Source of the DNA: Metasolibacillus sp.
GTDB taxonomy: Bacteria; Bacillota; Bacilli; Bacillales_A; Planococcaceae
DNA: 64,000 nucleotides
Assembly (NCBI RefSeq): GCF_025291715.1
Contig: NZ_JAMBIZ010000015.1
Location: 1-64,000 of the forward strand
Reading direction: 5' to 3'
A model generated the notes under the pieces. It searched no databases and had not been told where the DNA came from. It saw only the letters and a program-made list of their open reading frames with translations. Shown one piece after another: positions 35,690 to 44,311 of the stretch (its first letter is position 1; each line of letters opens with the position of its first letter). The translations under genes were made by a program, and so were the position numbers.

Positions 35690-37264
35690 TTACACTTGCA
35701 AAATATCGATATCTTTCAAATGTTGTTGATCTTGTTTACTATGTTTGCTTGAAGGTTGTGGCAACGGCTTAATAGCGTGTAGTAATTGATTATCTTGCGC
35801 TAAAATTCCGTTTGACGTAATGCGTGCAGATTCCAGTATAATCGGCAAACCGCTTCCTGGATGTGTACCACCTCCAACTAACCAACAATTATCGAGCTCT
35901 TCAAACTTATTGCGCGGGCGGAATGTTAACATCTGTGAAAGCTGATGACCTAAGTTAAATGTAGCCCCTTTATAAACGCCTATTTCTTCTTCCCATATTC
36001 TTGGTGAAATCATTTTTTCTACTTCAATATATTGTTCAAAATTGTCTATTCCTAATTTTTCTCCTAACATTTTAATTAACATATCCCTGTAGTCTTTTTC
36101 ACAATTTTGCCAATTAATTTTGCTGAAGTTATTCGGCACCGGAGCAAGTACATAAAGTGTTGACTTTCCCTCTGGTGCAACTGTCGGATCTGTAACAGCT
36201 GCATTTTGTATATAGATGGATGGGTCTTCAGATAAAATTTTCTCTTTTGTAATTTCTTCTACGTTTTTGCGATAGTCTTTTGCAAACCAAATCGTATGGT
36301 GTGGTAAGTCAATTTTTTTATTAACACCTAAATATAGCATAAATGTTGAACAAGAATATTTTTTCTTGTTTAATTTTTTCTCTGAATACTTTTTCAGTGT
36401 GCCTTGTTTTACTAAGGTTGTCATCGCATGTGCAAAGTCTGCATTAATTACTATTTCATCTGCAGCAATTCGTTCACCACTTTCTAGTAATAAGCCTTTA
36501 ACTTTACGACCTTCTAGCCACAATTGCGAAACAGGACAGTTTGTATGAATTTCCCCTCCTAGTTCTCTTACGACTTGTGCCATAGCAACTGTTAATTGAT
36601 TAATACCGCCTTGAATATGATACACACCGTACGCATGCTCAATATAAGACAAAATCGAAAATGCGCCAGGGCTTTCCCACGGTGACATCCCTAAATATTT
36701 CGATTGGAATGTAAAGGCAAGTTGTAGCTCTTCATGTATATAATAGCGACCTAATTTGTCCATCAACGACTTGCCAATTTCCAGCTCCCCTAGCGCTTTT
36801 AACACTTTCGGCTGCATTAAGTCTATTATACGATTCATTGATGTTTGTAAGACAGGAGCTAGCTTTTCCAATTTCCGTTCTGTCTCTTCCATATAACGTC
36901 TATATCCTTCACCATCTCCTGGGAACAACTCCTCGATTTGTCTCACCATCTCTTCGCGGTTTCGTGTCATATTTATCTTTTGATCGTGGTAAATCAGTTG
37001 GTACATTGGGTTTAAATCAATTAAATTGACATAATCGTGAATATTTCTTCCTGTCAACTCAAATATTTCCTCTACAATATAAAGCATATTCAAAAAAGTA
37101 GGTCCCATATCAAAACGGTAATCACCTAGTATTATTTCGCTCGTTCTACCGCCAACATAAGGTTGTTTCTCATAAATATTAACGCGATACCCTTTTGTAG
37201 CTAGCAGCATAGCCGCTGCTAAACCACCTGGTCCTGCTCCAACAATTGCAATATTTTTTGCCAT
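35690..37264 (-). CDS. CrtI/CrtN-family carotenoid (phytoene) desaturase
   Basis: A 524-residue FAD-dependent oxidoreductase introducing double bonds into a carotenoid precursor. The dinucleotide-binding start is AIVGAGPGGLAAAMLLATKG (residues 5-24), followed by EKQPYVGGRTSE. The C-terminal GGGTHPGSGLPIILESARI is the bacterial-type desaturase signature. Whether it acts as CrtI, CrtN or a later oxidase cannot be fixed by eye. The ATG at 37264 has GGAGGG 8 nt upstream. It has its own promoter overlaid by three 11-bp direct repeats (37340-37367). The EAL and CarH-like genes lie upstream on the same strand. No other carotenoid gene is in the window. Confidence 0.9.
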   Translation of the reverse strand: MAKNIAIVGAGPGGLAAAMLLATKGYRVNIYEKQPYVGGRTSEIILGDYRFDMGPTFLNMLYIVEEIFELTGRNIHDYVNLIDLNPMYQLIYHDQKINMTRNREEMVRQIEELFPGDGEGYRRYMEETERKLEKLAPVLQTSMNRIIDLMQPKVLKALGELEIGKSLMDKLGRYYIHEELQLAFTFQSKYLGMSPWESPGAFSILSYIEHAYGVYHIQGGINQLTVAMAQVVRELGGEIHTNCPVSQLWLEGRKVKGLLLESGERIAADEIVINADFAHAMTTLVKQGTLKKYSEKKLNKKKYSCSTFMLYLGVNKKIDLPHHTIWFAKDYRKNVEEITKEKILSEDPSIYIQNAAVTDPTVAPEGKSTLYVLAPVPNNFSKINWQNCEKDYRDMLIKMLGEKLGIDNFEQYIEVEKMISPRIWEEEIGVYKGATFNLGHQLSQMLTFRPRNKFEELDNCWLVGGGTHPGSGLPIILESARITSNGILAQDNQLLHAIKPLPQPSSKHSKQDQQHLKDIDILQV

Positions 37265-37339
37265 TTCAATTTCCCTCCAGACTTCTGTCGCCATTAGCCA
37301 TTTCCCTTATTTTTATTTTTAAAAAAGGTTGCTTAACGT

Positions 37340-37389
37340 TATACATCAGTTGTACAAAAATTATACAACTTAATGATTGTATTGTACAA
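37340..37389 (-). promoter_or_regulatory. Desaturase promoter with three 11-bp direct repeats (candidate CarH/LitR operator)
   Basis: Minus-strand promoter: TTGTAC (37389-37384), 18-bp spacer, TATAAT (37365-37360). On the plus strand TnnACA cores stand at 37340 (TATACA), 37351 (TGTACA) and 37362 (TATACA), exactly 11 bp apart, with a fourth TGTACA at 37383. Operators of CarH/LitR-type regulators are, as I recall them, tandem 11-bp repeats with an nTnnACA core. A regulator of that type is encoded about 1.3 kb away. Cores overlap the -10 box, the adjacent start region and the -35, which fits repression. Confidence 0.7.
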
Positions 37390-37490
37390 CATTTTTTAAG
37401 TGTTGGACAAAAAAATAGTTTTTGTAAAAATTTCTTCATATCTCACTAAAAAAAGGTTAAAACAAAGTAAAAATTGTTTTAACCTTTTTT

Positions 37491-38492
37491 CTATATAACG
37501 ATGGATTGTTGCGGTGTTGTGGCTGGCTTGCCAAAAAAGTAACCTTGAAAAAGTTTATAACCTTGTTGTTGTAGCCATATGAAATCTCGCCTATTTTCAA
37601 TACCTTCTGCTAAAGGAATCGCCCCTACTTCTTGCGCTTTTCGCAAAAAATTTAGGGCCATTTTTTGTTTCATCTCATCGATGCTTACATCTTGACTATA
37701 CTTCATATCTAATTTCATATAGTGCGGTTTCAATTCGGCAAGCACCTCCAGCGTACTATGCCCTTCACCTACATCATCGAGAGCATACTGAAAACCTTTT
37801 TCATTGTAGTATCGCAAAATCTTCTTCAAATGATTGATATCTTCTACTTTATCGGTCTCTACTACTTCAAAAACAAACTGTTGAAAGTCCACACCTGTCT
37901 TTTTAGCTAGTTGCATTGTGGAACGCAAACAAAATTCAGGTGAATAAATGGATGTCGGAATAAAATTAATAAATGTTTTTTTCTTTAATTGTGTTGAATA
38001 TTCGACTGCCTTCATACGACAAAGGCGATCGAGTGCATAAAGCCGCCCCCTCTGCCTCGCTGCTACAAATACTTCATTTGGAAACTTCAACGTTCCGTCT
38101 TCATTCGGAAAGCGCGCTAATACTTCATAGCCGAAAATCTCCTCATGTTCATCTATAATCGGTTGCGAATAGCAAACAACCGCTTTGCGACGGATGATAT
38201 CATCAATCCATTGCGCCTCTAGTATAGTTGTTACTTCTTTTAATGGACGCCATTCGGCTTGTTGGTGGCGAAAATATAGCTCGTCTATTGCCATAAAATC
38301 TTGTGCAAAATCAAGCAATTCACGTACTACGCTCTCACTAACGATATAGTAATTTTTCACTTTTTGTGCAGCTATGCCGAGTCTCTTGAAATAATTTACT
38401 AGTATTTGTTCCATCGACTCATTTTGTTGTCCAGCTATTTTTATATCAAAATTCAATTCATACATTATACAATTTCTACACCCCATACACAT
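37491..38492 (-). CDS. EAL-domain c-di-GMP phosphodiesterase with Cys-rich N-terminus
   Basis: A 333-residue cytosolic protein. The EAL domain (about 100-333) keeps the metal and catalytic residues: E123 (in EVL rather than EAL), N176, E209, D239-D240, K260 and E296 in AEGIEN, so it is probably active in hydrolysing c-di-GMP. The N-terminus MCMGCRNC has three Cys in a CxxCxxC pattern that could bind a metal or sense redox state; the region to residue 95 resembles no domain I know. The ATG at 38492 has GGAG 6 nt upstream; the next ATG, two codons on, is too far from it. It follows the CarH-like gene by 24 bp, so the two are co-transcribed. Confidence 0.85.
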   Translation of the reverse strand: MCMGCRNCIMYELNFDIKIAGQQNESMEQILVNYFKRLGIAAQKVKNYYIVSESVVRELLDFAQDFMAIDELYFRHQQAEWRPLKEVTTILEAQWIDDIIRRKAVVCYSQPIIDEHEEIFGYEVLARFPNEDGTLKFPNEVFVAARQRGRLYALDRLCRMKAVEYSTQLKKKTFINFIPTSIYSPEFCLRSTMQLAKKTGVDFQQFVFEVVETDKVEDINHLKKILRYYNEKGFQYALDDVGEGHSTLEVLAELKPHYMKLDMKYSQDVSIDEMKQKMALNFLRKAQEVGAIPLAEGIENRRDFIWLQQQGYKLFQGYFFGKPATTPQQSIVI

Positions 38493-38516
38493 GTCCCTCT
38501 CCTTTTCTTTCAAACA

Positions 38517-39428
38517 TTACGATTTCTTCAATATTTCTCCCAAGTCGTTCGTCATATATATAGCTCGTAAATCGGCTTGGTTCAAAAAGCGAAATGTCCC
38601 AGCCCCCCCGATGTAAAACTGAATATCCTTTTGACTTATAGCAAAATCGTCTAACTCCTTGATTGCCCTAGGGTAAAGTTCGAAAGGTTGTGTCGTCATA
38701 GCTGACAGTAAGACAACTTGCGGTTGCAATTTAACAATTAAAGATTCTATAGCTCCAAGAGCAGGTGAACTACCTATCAAAACTGTGCGCCAACCTGCAA
38801 TTGCCGCATGTAACAGTAAAATATGCAACTGTATTTCATGCTGCTCACCAGGTAAGCAAGCCCCTAGCAGTATTGGCGCTTTTTGTGATACTTCATAGTT
38901 ACGTCTAATTTGCACTAAATAATCCCGCACAACCATTGAACAAAACGCTTCTTGGTACTCACTCCAACGTCCTTCTTGCCACGCCATGCCAACTTTCATT
39001 AAAAGTGGTACGACCACTTCTTGCAAAAACTGTTGAAGCCCTAGCATTTGATGTGCGTTCGATAACAAACGACTAAGCTCAACTTCATTGCATTTTTCAC
39101 CTTCTTGTAACAACATCTCAATAATATGGTCGCCACTGTTAGCTTCAAATACTATCTCCACTTCGCTAAACACAAAGTCGTTGTTTGGTCTTTGTTGCTC
39201 TACAATAATTGCCGCAGCCTGCTTAATCGAATAGCCTTCTTCAATCAAGCGCTGTGCTTTTTTCAAAATATCAATGTCTGCTACCATATAAACACGATGC
39301 CCATTTTCTAAACGACGTGGTTGAATAAGTTGATAGCGCTGTTCCCACTTTCTTATAACTTGCTTAGACAACCCCGTAATATCAGATACTTGTGTAATGT
39401 TGTACCAATTTCCATTGTTTAACTTCAT
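38517..39428 (-). CDS. MerR-family regulator with cobalamin-binding domains (CarH/LitR-like)
   Basis: A 303-residue regulator. The N-terminal MerR winged helix (about 8-75) has GLSKQVIRKWEQRYQLIQPRR. A four-helix B12-binding cap follows (about 100-180), then a Rossmann B12-binding domain (about 185-300) with the lower-ligand His in PGEQHEIQ (H197). CarH proteins have a W-x9-EH motif in the cap; here it is W150-x9-E160-A161, so the upper-axial His is replaced by Ala. In CarH, adenosylcobalamin makes a DNA-binding tetramer that light destroys. This protein may bind another cobalamin form or respond differently. The neighbouring desaturase and its repeat operator support a role in pigment control. 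Confidence 0.85.
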   Translation of the reverse strand: MKLNNGNWYNITQVSDITGLSKQVIRKWEQRYQLIQPRRLENGHRVYMVADIDILKKAQRLIEEGYSIKQAAAIIVEQQRPNNDFVFSEVEIVFEANSGDHIIEMLLQEGEKCNEVELSRLLSNAHQMLGLQQFLQEVVVPLLMKVGMAWQEGRWSEYQEAFCSMVVRDYLVQIRRNYEVSQKAPILLGACLPGEQHEIQLHILLLHAAIAGWRTVLIGSSPALGAIESLIVKLQPQVVLLSAMTTQPFELYPRAIKELDDFAISQKDIQFYIGGAGTFRFLNQADLRAIYMTNDLGEILKKS

Positions 39429-39578
39429 TCATAATCAACCTCTAAAAAATTTGATAACCATCTAAAACTTTTACTCCGAAACTATCATGTACTGTCTGTT
39501 TAAGCCAACAATCCTTCACAATACTATTTTAACACGCCTACAAGGAAAAACCTCTAACTACAAAATTATAATACTTTA

Positions 39579-40886
39579 TTATAAGTGCATCGTAGTTGCA
39601 TACAATTGGCTCGCTGTATTCGCAACGGTTTTTGTTTCTTGTCCAATGGAACTAATTACTTCTTTCAAGTTAGCAACTTCAACAGCTACTCTTTTAATTT
39701 GTTCCTCATTTTCAATAAGTTCATGTAAAATTTGGTGCAACTTATTTTGCACGCTCGCAGATACTCGGCCCCCAGACTCTACCCTTGCTTGCACATCATA
39801 AATCATTTCTACAGCTTTCACCGTTAAATTGCTCGATGTTTGTATAAGATTCGTAATATTTTCTACTGAATTTTTCGACTGCTCAGCGAGTTTGCGGACT
39901 TCCTGCGCAACAACAGCAAAACCTTTTCCATGCTCTCCAGCCCGCGCCGCTTCAATTGCGGCATTTAAAGCAAGTAAATTCGTTTGCTCCGCTATATTTT
40001 TAACTAACGTAACAATCGAAATAATTTGATCTGAGGATACTTTCAATTCTTCTGTCACTTGCCCCATATGCTTTGCGCTCGACGCAATCTTCATGATTTC
40101 ATCGTCAAGTTTTATCATCTCTTCAATTCCACTCACCGCATCTGTATTAATTAGTTGTACAGTATCGACATTAGCTTTCACGGTATTATTAATGCGGTTC
40201 GTGAAAAAATTCACTTTTTCAATTGAAGTGTTCGTTTCATCCGTCAAATCGGCTAGATTTTTACTAATTTCCGATATTTTACTTTTCAATTGATTTTTAA
40301 CGACATTGTATTGTTGATTTCTTAAATTGATATTTTCATTATCATATTCTTCAAGAACAATTTGCATTTCAAGATTAATCAGTTTTGAAACAGTAAAGAT
40401 AATTTCTTCACGCTCTATCGGATTGACAACATCCTTCACAATTAGCGAAATCATCATTTCTTGCAATTGTAGAAAAGTACCCATATACCATTTAGGATCT
40501 AAACCTATTTTAAAATGCATACGCGCTAACTTTCTCTTACGCTCAAGCGATTCCTCGTCAATAACTCCATCAAACATCGCAATAATATAAGCCCCTAATT
40601 TTCTCTTCAAAGGCTCCACCTGCGTACGTTGCTCAATAATATGTCGCAATTTCTGTACTTTTAACACGTTCTTATAAAACACATCTGTCACTTCTTGTAT
40701 ACCTTGTGATATATAAATTTGATATGATTTCAATCTATACAAATCTTCCTCCTGAAGATTAATTAGATCCATCTGCTCCTGAAGTTCAGGCATACTTCCA
40801 AGCGCTACAATCGGCTTGAAATTCAAGGATTGTGCAACTTTGCCCTTACTGTCATTTGGTACTTCTCTTCTCCACCAACTTATCAC
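39579..40886 (-). CDS. HemAT-like globin-coupled chemoreceptor (soluble)
   Basis: A 435-residue protein with no membrane segment. The N-terminal globin sensor (about 20-190) has the proximal haem His124 in [15 protein letters not shown] and a distal Tyr near 71 (VFYKNV), matching Bacillus HemAT, an oxygen sensor for aerotaxis. The C-terminal signalling domain has the MCP hairpin tip [36 protein letters not shown]. The start is GTG at 40886 with GGAGAG 6 nt upstream. Its promoter carries direct repeats like those at the desaturase gene. The CarH-like gene lies 150 bp downstream on the same strand. Confidence 0.92.
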   Translation of the reverse strand: MISWWRREVPNDSKGKVAQSLNFKPIVALGSMPELQEQMDLINLQEEDLYRLKSYQIYISQGIQEVTDVFYKNVLKVQKLRHIIEQRTQVEPLKRKLGAYIIAMFDGVIDEESLERKRKLARMHFKIGLDPKWYMGTFLQLQEMMISLIVKDVVNPIEREEIIFTVSKLINLEMQIVLEEYDNENINLRNQQYNVVKNQLKSKISEISKNLADLTDETNTSIEKVNFFTNRINNTVKANVDTVQLINTDAVSGIEEMIKLDDEIMKIASSAKHMGQVTEELKVSSDQIISIVTLVKNIAEQTNLLALNAAIEAARAGEHGKGFAVVAQEVRKLAEQSKNSVENITNLIQTSSNLTVKAVEMIYDVQARVESGGRVSASVQNKLHQILHELIENEEQIKRVAVEVANLKEVISSIGQETKTVANTASQLYATTMHL

Positions 40887-40906
40887 ACAAATCTCTCCAT
40901 TCTTTT

Positions 40907-40947
40907 TGTATAACTTCTGTATAACATTGTGTATTTTATATTGTCAA
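40907..40947 (-). promoter_or_regulatory. HemAT-gene promoter with three TnnACA direct repeats
   Basis: On the minus strand TTGACA (40947-40942), 17-bp spacer, TTATAC (40924-40919). TnnACA cores on the same strand (TACACA, TATACA, TATACA) occupy 40933-40928, 40923-40918 and 40912-40907, at 10- and 11-bp steps, overlapping the -10. The pattern resembles the operator at the desaturase promoter. Confidence 0.55.
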
Positions 40948-40991
40948 CAATAACTTACACTGAAAAAGCACAAATAAAGATTATAACTAAA

Positions 40992-41023
40992 ATGTTGCTT
41001 ACCTGGTCAGCAACATCTTATTT
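40992..41023 (+). terminator. Orphan intrinsic terminator in the HemAT/MATE gap
   Basis: Arms ATGTTGCT (40992-40999) and AGCAACAT (41009-41016), then CTTATTTTTTTA. No annotated gene reads into it on the plus strand, so it could end a short unannotated transcript or be a relic. The remaining 200 bp before the MATE gene show no strong promoter. Confidence 0.6.
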
Positions 41024-41223
41024 TTTTATACTAAGTACAGGGTAGAATGTTATCTTTATTTATGAAGCAGTATTCAAATCAGATTATAAAGAAATACCAA
41101 GCAAGGAAGGCCGCATATGACCATCTCTTTTCGCCTTCCGAAATAAAGTTAGCGACTTTCGATAAAGAATATGATACGATACTTGTTGCTTTGATTTGAT
41201 ATCGGATAGAAAAGAGGTTTTTT

Positions 41224-42573
41224 ATGGCGAAGAAAACGAAAGAACTTGGCCTATTTCAATTGACTTGGCCACTCTTTTTAGAATTATTTTTATTTATGTT
41301 AATGGGGCTAGCAGATACGCTGATGCTCAGTGCCGTTTCAGATGAAGCGGTAGCTGGAGTTGGTGCAGCAAATCAATATATCCAAATTGCTATTTTAATA
41401 TTAGGTGTTATCGGCTCAGGTGCTGCCATCGTTGTTTCTCAATATTTAGGCTCGAAGCGCTTTAAAGAGGCTTCCAAAATTTCAGCGTTGTCAGTGTCGC
41501 TCAACCTTTGTGTCGGTATTATAATGAGTGCGCTGTTTATCTTATTCTCAAATAACATTATGACGATGATGAATTTACAAGGAAATGTCCTGCTATTTGC
41601 ACAAAGCTATCTTGGCATTGTCGGTGGCTTTATTTTCCTGCAAGCATTAATTAATTCATTATCTGCCGTTATTCGTGTAAACGGTTGGACAAAGCAAACA
41701 ATGTATGTGTCACTTGGCATGAACGTCATCCATTTAATTTTAAATTATATTTTGATTTTCGGAAAATTCGGCGCACCTGCAATGGGTGTTGAAGGTGCAG
41801 CTATTTCTTCTGTTATTAGCCGTGCGCTCGCTGCTGTCGTGTTTTTCTGGCTGCTCTATCAGGCGCTGGAGGTACGTGTAAAATTACAATACTATTATAC
41901 TTTTTCCAAAGACTATATTAAGAAAATTTTACAAATCGGAATCCCTTCTGCTTTAGAGCAGGTGCTTTATCAAACTGCACAAATTGTTTTCTTATATTAT
42001 GTTACGTATATAGGCGCAGCCTCTCTTGCAGCACGTCAATATGTCGTCAATATTTCCATGTTTACTTATTTATTCGCAATGGCAATCGGGATGGGAACGG
42101 CAATTTTAATCGGGCGCCATGTTGGAGCAGGTGAACAGGAAATCGCCTATAAACGCGGCTGGTTTAGTGTGAAAACTGCTTTAATTTTCACACTCGTTAT
42201 GGTAGCAGTCGTCATGCTTTTCCGTGAGCAATTCGTTCAGCTATTTACAAAGGACCCTGAAATTATAGCCATTGCCTCAGCTGTCCTGCTATTAAGTATT
42301 TTACTTGAAACAGGACGGACAATTAATATTACGATTATTAACGCATTGCGTGCATCCGGTGACGCACGCTTCCCCGTGAAAATCGGCTTCATTTCAATGA
42401 TTTGTATGAGCTTACCACTAGGTTATTTATTCGTCTTCGTCCTTGATATGGGATTGGTTGGTGTATGGTTAGCTATTGCAGCAGATGAGTGGCTACGCGC
42501 AATTCTTGTATTACTACGATGGAAAAGCCGAAAATGGGAGCGCTACGCTATCGTTACGGCAAAAGCAGAATAA
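41224..42573 (+). CDS. MATE-family efflux transporter
   Basis: A 449-residue membrane protein with twelve predicted helices in two homologous halves (for example GLADTLMLSAVSDEAVAGVGAA near 28-49). MATE proteins export cationic drugs and metabolites against Na+ or H+. AAAGAGG lies 7 nt before the ATG. Single gene with a terminator shared with the convergent chemoreceptor gene. Confidence 0.92.
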   Translation: MAKKTKELGLFQLTWPLFLELFLFMLMGLADTLMLSAVSDEAVAGVGAANQYIQIAILILGVIGSGAAIVVSQYLGSKRFKEASKISALSVSLNLCVGIIMSALFILFSNNIMTMMNLQGNVLLFAQSYLGIVGGFIFLQALINSLSAVIRVNGWTKQTMYVSLGMNVIHLILNYILIFGKFGAPAMGVEGAAISSVISRALAAVVFFWLLYQALEVRVKLQYYYTFSKDYIKKILQIGIPSALEQVLYQTAQIVFLYYVTYIGAASLAARQYVVNISMFTYLFAMAIGMGTAILIGRHVGAGEQEIAYKRGWFSVKTALIFTLVMVAVVMLFREQFVQLFTKDPEIIAIASAVLLLSILLETGRTINITIINALRASGDARFPVKIGFISMICMSLPLGYLFVFVLDMGLVGVWLAIAADEWLRAILVLLRWKSRKWERYAIVTAKAE

Positions 42574-42580
42574 AAACAAT

Positions 42581-42608
42581 GGCTGTGCGGCGCTCTTGCC
42601 ACACAGCC
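42581..42608. terminator. Bidirectional terminator between the MATE and chemoreceptor genes
   Basis: Arms GGCTGTG and CACAGCC, with A-rich DNA upstream and TTATTTTT downstream. Confidence 0.75.
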
Positions 42609-42614
42609 TTATTT

Positions 42615-44126
42615 TTATGAAAATTGCTGCTGCAACGACTGGCTTAATGAGCCAAGCTCTTCAATTTCCTCATCTACTTGCTTCGCTGATTCTATTTGCT
42701 GGTCGCCGATTGCTCTTAACCTCTCTACAGAATCAAAGCCTCTTTCCGTAACAGCTAAAACTTGCTGCATATTTTCTGTTACATCTGTCGTATCACGATG
42801 AATCGCTGTCATCATATTGTTCATTTCAATAATACATTGCAGCATTTGCTGAATCATTTGATGTATTTTTCCAAAATCAGCAGCGAATGACTCTACATTT
42901 GTTGTTGATTGTTGGATAGCCTGTTGACCGACATTAACATGCCCAACATTCGCTTCACTTTCCTCACCAATCGTTGTAATAATTGCTTGTATTTCCTCCG
43001 CCGCACTTCGACTTTGATCAGATAATTTACGAATCTCATCTGCTACGACCGCAAATCCTTTACCGTGCTCTCCAGCCCTTGCTGCTTCAATTGATGCATT
43101 TAATGCTAATAAATTTGTTTGATCTGCAATTGCTTGAATCATGCTTGTCATACTTTGTGCCGCAAGCGCTGATTGCTGTAACGATTTCATCGATGAAACG
43201 ATAACGGAAGTTGTGTGTAATACATTTTTATTTTGCTCCTGTATTATCTCAAGTCTGCCATAGCTTTCAGTTACTGCTTTTTCTGTTGTTGTTGCTTCTC
43301 CTTGAATTTCCTCAAAGGAATCGAATGTTTTTTGAATTGAATGATGAATGCGCCCAAGATTGTCATTAACATATTGAATTGAATCAATTTGCATTGATAG
43401 TCCTTGCGTTACCTCATCAAATGAATGCCCCATTGCCTCATTCGATTTCAAATTTTCCTCAGATTTACTCGAAACGTTCATTGAAGCTGATTGGATGCGC
43501 TCAGATAGCTTTTCAACCTGCTGTACTAAATGGATTAAGCTTTCTTCCTTGCTACGCTTCTCTTCCTCAAGTTGCTTCGTTATCGCATTTTTCGACAAAA
43601 TTTGCTTAATTGTTGCATAGCTAGTTAATAATAAAAAGATTGCATGGATAACTAACATAAGGAAGGTATATTGGTCTGTTCCAAAAACAATTTGTGGAAT
43701 AAAGAAGTAACCTGCAACATGCTGTACTGCAAACAGTACCGTCATTAAAATCATTAATCGTACTTGCTCATAATAAGCAATGATCGCTAACACCATAAAA
43801 ATCGAAAAGTGAAACTCCACTCCTCCACCAGCACTACTAATAATAGCCATACTACCGAATGTTTGCGTTAATGTATTAATCCATGGCAGTAAATGGTGCT
43901 CTGAGTTTTTAATATAAAGCACAATTCCCCATGCTAAAAATAAGAAAGGAATAATGAAAAATATATATCTCCCTACTATAGTACCTGTTGAAACTTCTGT
44001 AACTGCCCCATGTGAATTATGCTTGCTTAATAAATGAAAATACTTCTCCAGTACAAAAACAATTATATTAATCCCAACCGTTAAAGCCGCTAATCTGAGC
44101 ATTAAATAATTCTTTTTATATTGCAT
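42615..44126 (-). CDS. Methyl-accepting chemotaxis protein with a six-helix membrane sensor
   Basis: A 503-residue receptor. The first 190 residues form about six transmembrane helices with no large extracellular domain, unlike standard two-helix receptors. A coiled coil and the MCP signalling domain follow, with the tip region [38 protein letters not shown]. The input may be membrane state, energy or a hydrophobic ligand. The ATG at 44126 has GGAGG 7 nt upstream; the longer frame is not needed. Confidence 0.9.
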   Translation of the reverse strand: MQYKKNYLMLRLAALTVGINIIVFVLEKYFHLLSKHNSHGAVTEVSTGTIVGRYIFFIIPFLFLAWGIVLYIKNSEHHLLPWINTLTQTFGSMAIISSAGGGVEFHFSIFMVLAIIAYYEQVRLMILMTVLFAVQHVAGYFFIPQIVFGTDQYTFLMLVIHAIFLLLTSYATIKQILSKNAITKQLEEEKRSKEESLIHLVQQVEKLSERIQSASMNVSSKSEENLKSNEAMGHSFDEVTQGLSMQIDSIQYVNDNLGRIHHSIQKTFDSFEEIQGEATTTEKAVTESYGRLEIIQEQNKNVLHTTSVIVSSMKSLQQSALAAQSMTSMIQAIADQTNLLALNASIEAARAGEHGKGFAVVADEIRKLSDQSRSAAEEIQAIITTIGEESEANVGHVNVGQQAIQQSTTNVESFAADFGKIHQMIQQMLQCIIEMNNMMTAIHRDTTDVTENMQQVLAVTERGFDSVERLRAIGDQQIESAKQVDEEIEELGSLSQSLQQQFS

Positions 44127-44273
44127 AACACTCCCTCCTCTTCCTTTATTCCTAGTTTGCAATATGTAATGTTTCTAAAAAAGATATATAATTACTATAT
44201 TACTATGTGGACCTAAACAAATTCTGTGCAATATTATAACTGTTAGTATCATATTACTATGAATAAAAAAACT

Positions 44274-44310
44274 GCTGGAAAAGCACGTACTCATTTGCTT
44301 TTCCAACAGC
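44274..44310 (-). terminator. Terminator of the phosphoester operon
   Basis: Arms GCTGGAAAAGCA (44274-44285) and TGCTTTTCCAACAGC (44296-44310), with an A-run on the left that is the minus-strand T-run. Confidence 0.8.
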
Positions 44311-44311
44311 T

